Source of the DNA: Azonexaceae bacterium
GTDB lineage: Bacteria; Pseudomonadota; Gammaproteobacteria; Burkholderiales; Rhodocyclaceae
NCBI GenBank assembly: GCA_009469685.1
Contig: SSTA01000417.1
Coordinates: 1 to 6,529 of the forward strand
Length of the DNA: 6,529 bases
Direction: 5' to 3'
How positions within the stretch are numbered: position 1 is the first letter of the stretch; every line of letters begins with the position of its first letter. This document shows positions 6,222-6,529 of this stretch, one piece after another. The notes beneath the pieces are model-generated. The model was not told the DNA's origin, made no database searches, and was given only the letters and a program-made list of their open reading frames with translations. The translations under genes and the position numbers were made by a program.

Positions 6222-6529
6222 GTGGGAATCCTTGAGGCCGAGTTCCGGCCGAATCCCGACTACGAAATCGTCCCGCTGCCAAACCTGACCGATGCCGAAT
6301 GCGCGGCATTCGAGGGTTTGCGGGACGATCCGGAGTGTTTCGGCATCTTGAGACCCCGCGACGGGTCCGGACTGCGTATCAAGTCGATATGCCGGCAGAC
6401 CGCCGCCTTGCTCGACTCGCTTGCGGTGGCGCCCGGATTGCCGGAGCAGGTCAGGCAGTTGCCGCCATCGGAAGCCGAGCGGCATGTCCTCGACCTCGTG
6501 CTGGGGGATGCGATCCAGGTCAGGCTCGA
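6222..6529 (+). CDS. Uncharacterised protein, N-terminal part (3' truncated by window)
   Basis: An open frame runs from GTG 6222 to the window end, 102 full codons without a stop. GGGAGGA at 6212-6218 precedes it closely. An in-frame stop at 6180-6182 limits any upstream extension. Codon third positions are G/C-rich as in the other genes here. The protein starts MGILEAEFRPNPDYEIV and contains FGILRPRDGSGLRIKSI (40-56), a helix TAALLDSLAV (60-69), and a C-terminal LVLGDAIQV (92-100). No Cys-rich or membrane segment is seen so far. The alternation of short strands and helices might fit a small winged-helix, peptide-binding (RRE/PqqD-like) domain at the start of a maturation enzyme, but no diagnostic motif proves it. 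Its position right after the Cys-rich gene suggests they act together. The rest of the gene is needed to name it. Confidence 0.72.
   Translation, partial: MGILEAEFRPNPDYEIVPLPNLTDAECAAFEGLRDDPECFGILRPRDGSGLRIKSICRQTAALLDSLAVAPGLPEQVRQLPPSEAERHVLDLVLGDAIQVRL

Noticed and set aside
5049..6485. A 478-codon open frame on the minus strand across the end of rluB, the intergenic region and the Cys-rich gene
   Set aside because: It runs antisense to rluB, which has clear catalytic motifs, and to the well-supported Cys-rich gene. Its product shows no recognisable domain, and long antisense frames are common in GC-rich DNA.

Overview
The window looks like a chromosomal stretch of a GC-rich proteobacterium, probably beta or gamma. 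The evidence is the long-type tryptophanyl-tRNA synthetase C-terminus, the scpA-scpB-rluB gene order, GC-rich third codon positions and Gram-negative lipid A/envelope genes. I cannot name the genus from sequence alone.

Positions 1-5465 hold one very compact, co-directional block on the + strand. It contains the 3' end of trpS (from its KMSKS motif), a family 2 polyprenyl-phosphate-type glycosyltransferase, a small lipid-A-disaccharide-synthase-N-terminal-domain (LAB_N) membrane protein, an ArnT-like family 39 membrane glycosyltransferase, scpA, scpB and an rluB-type pseudouridine synthase. Every junction overlaps or is separated by at most 2 bases, so this is almost certainly a single operon with translational coupling. 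The three envelope genes form a plausible module: GT2 charges undecaprenyl phosphate with a sugar, the LAB_N protein may help move the lipid-linked sugar across the membrane, and GT39 transfers it to an acceptor such as lipid A on the periplasmic side. They sit between housekeeping genes for translation (trpS), chromosome segregation (scpAB) and ribosome modification (rluB).

Positions 5466-5741 are intergenic. They contain a small hairpin downstream of rluB, a good sigma70-like promoter (TTGACA, 17-base spacer, GATTAT), two adjacent inverted repeats in the predicted 5' leader and a strong Shine-Dalgarno.

Positions 5742-6529 are the unusual part. A 132-residue protein has a short N-terminal segment, then ten cysteines packed into 29 Gly/Ser/Thr-rich residues, then a long charged helical tail. 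It looks like a ribosomally made, post-translationally modified peptide (RiPP) precursor or a metal-binding Cys-rich protein. It is followed, after a hairpin-containing gap, by the 5' part of a second gene (GTG start with GGGAGGA), which runs off the window and which I do not recognise. Together they look like the start of an undescribed or poorly described peptide-modification or metal-handling cluster, but the rest lies outside the window.
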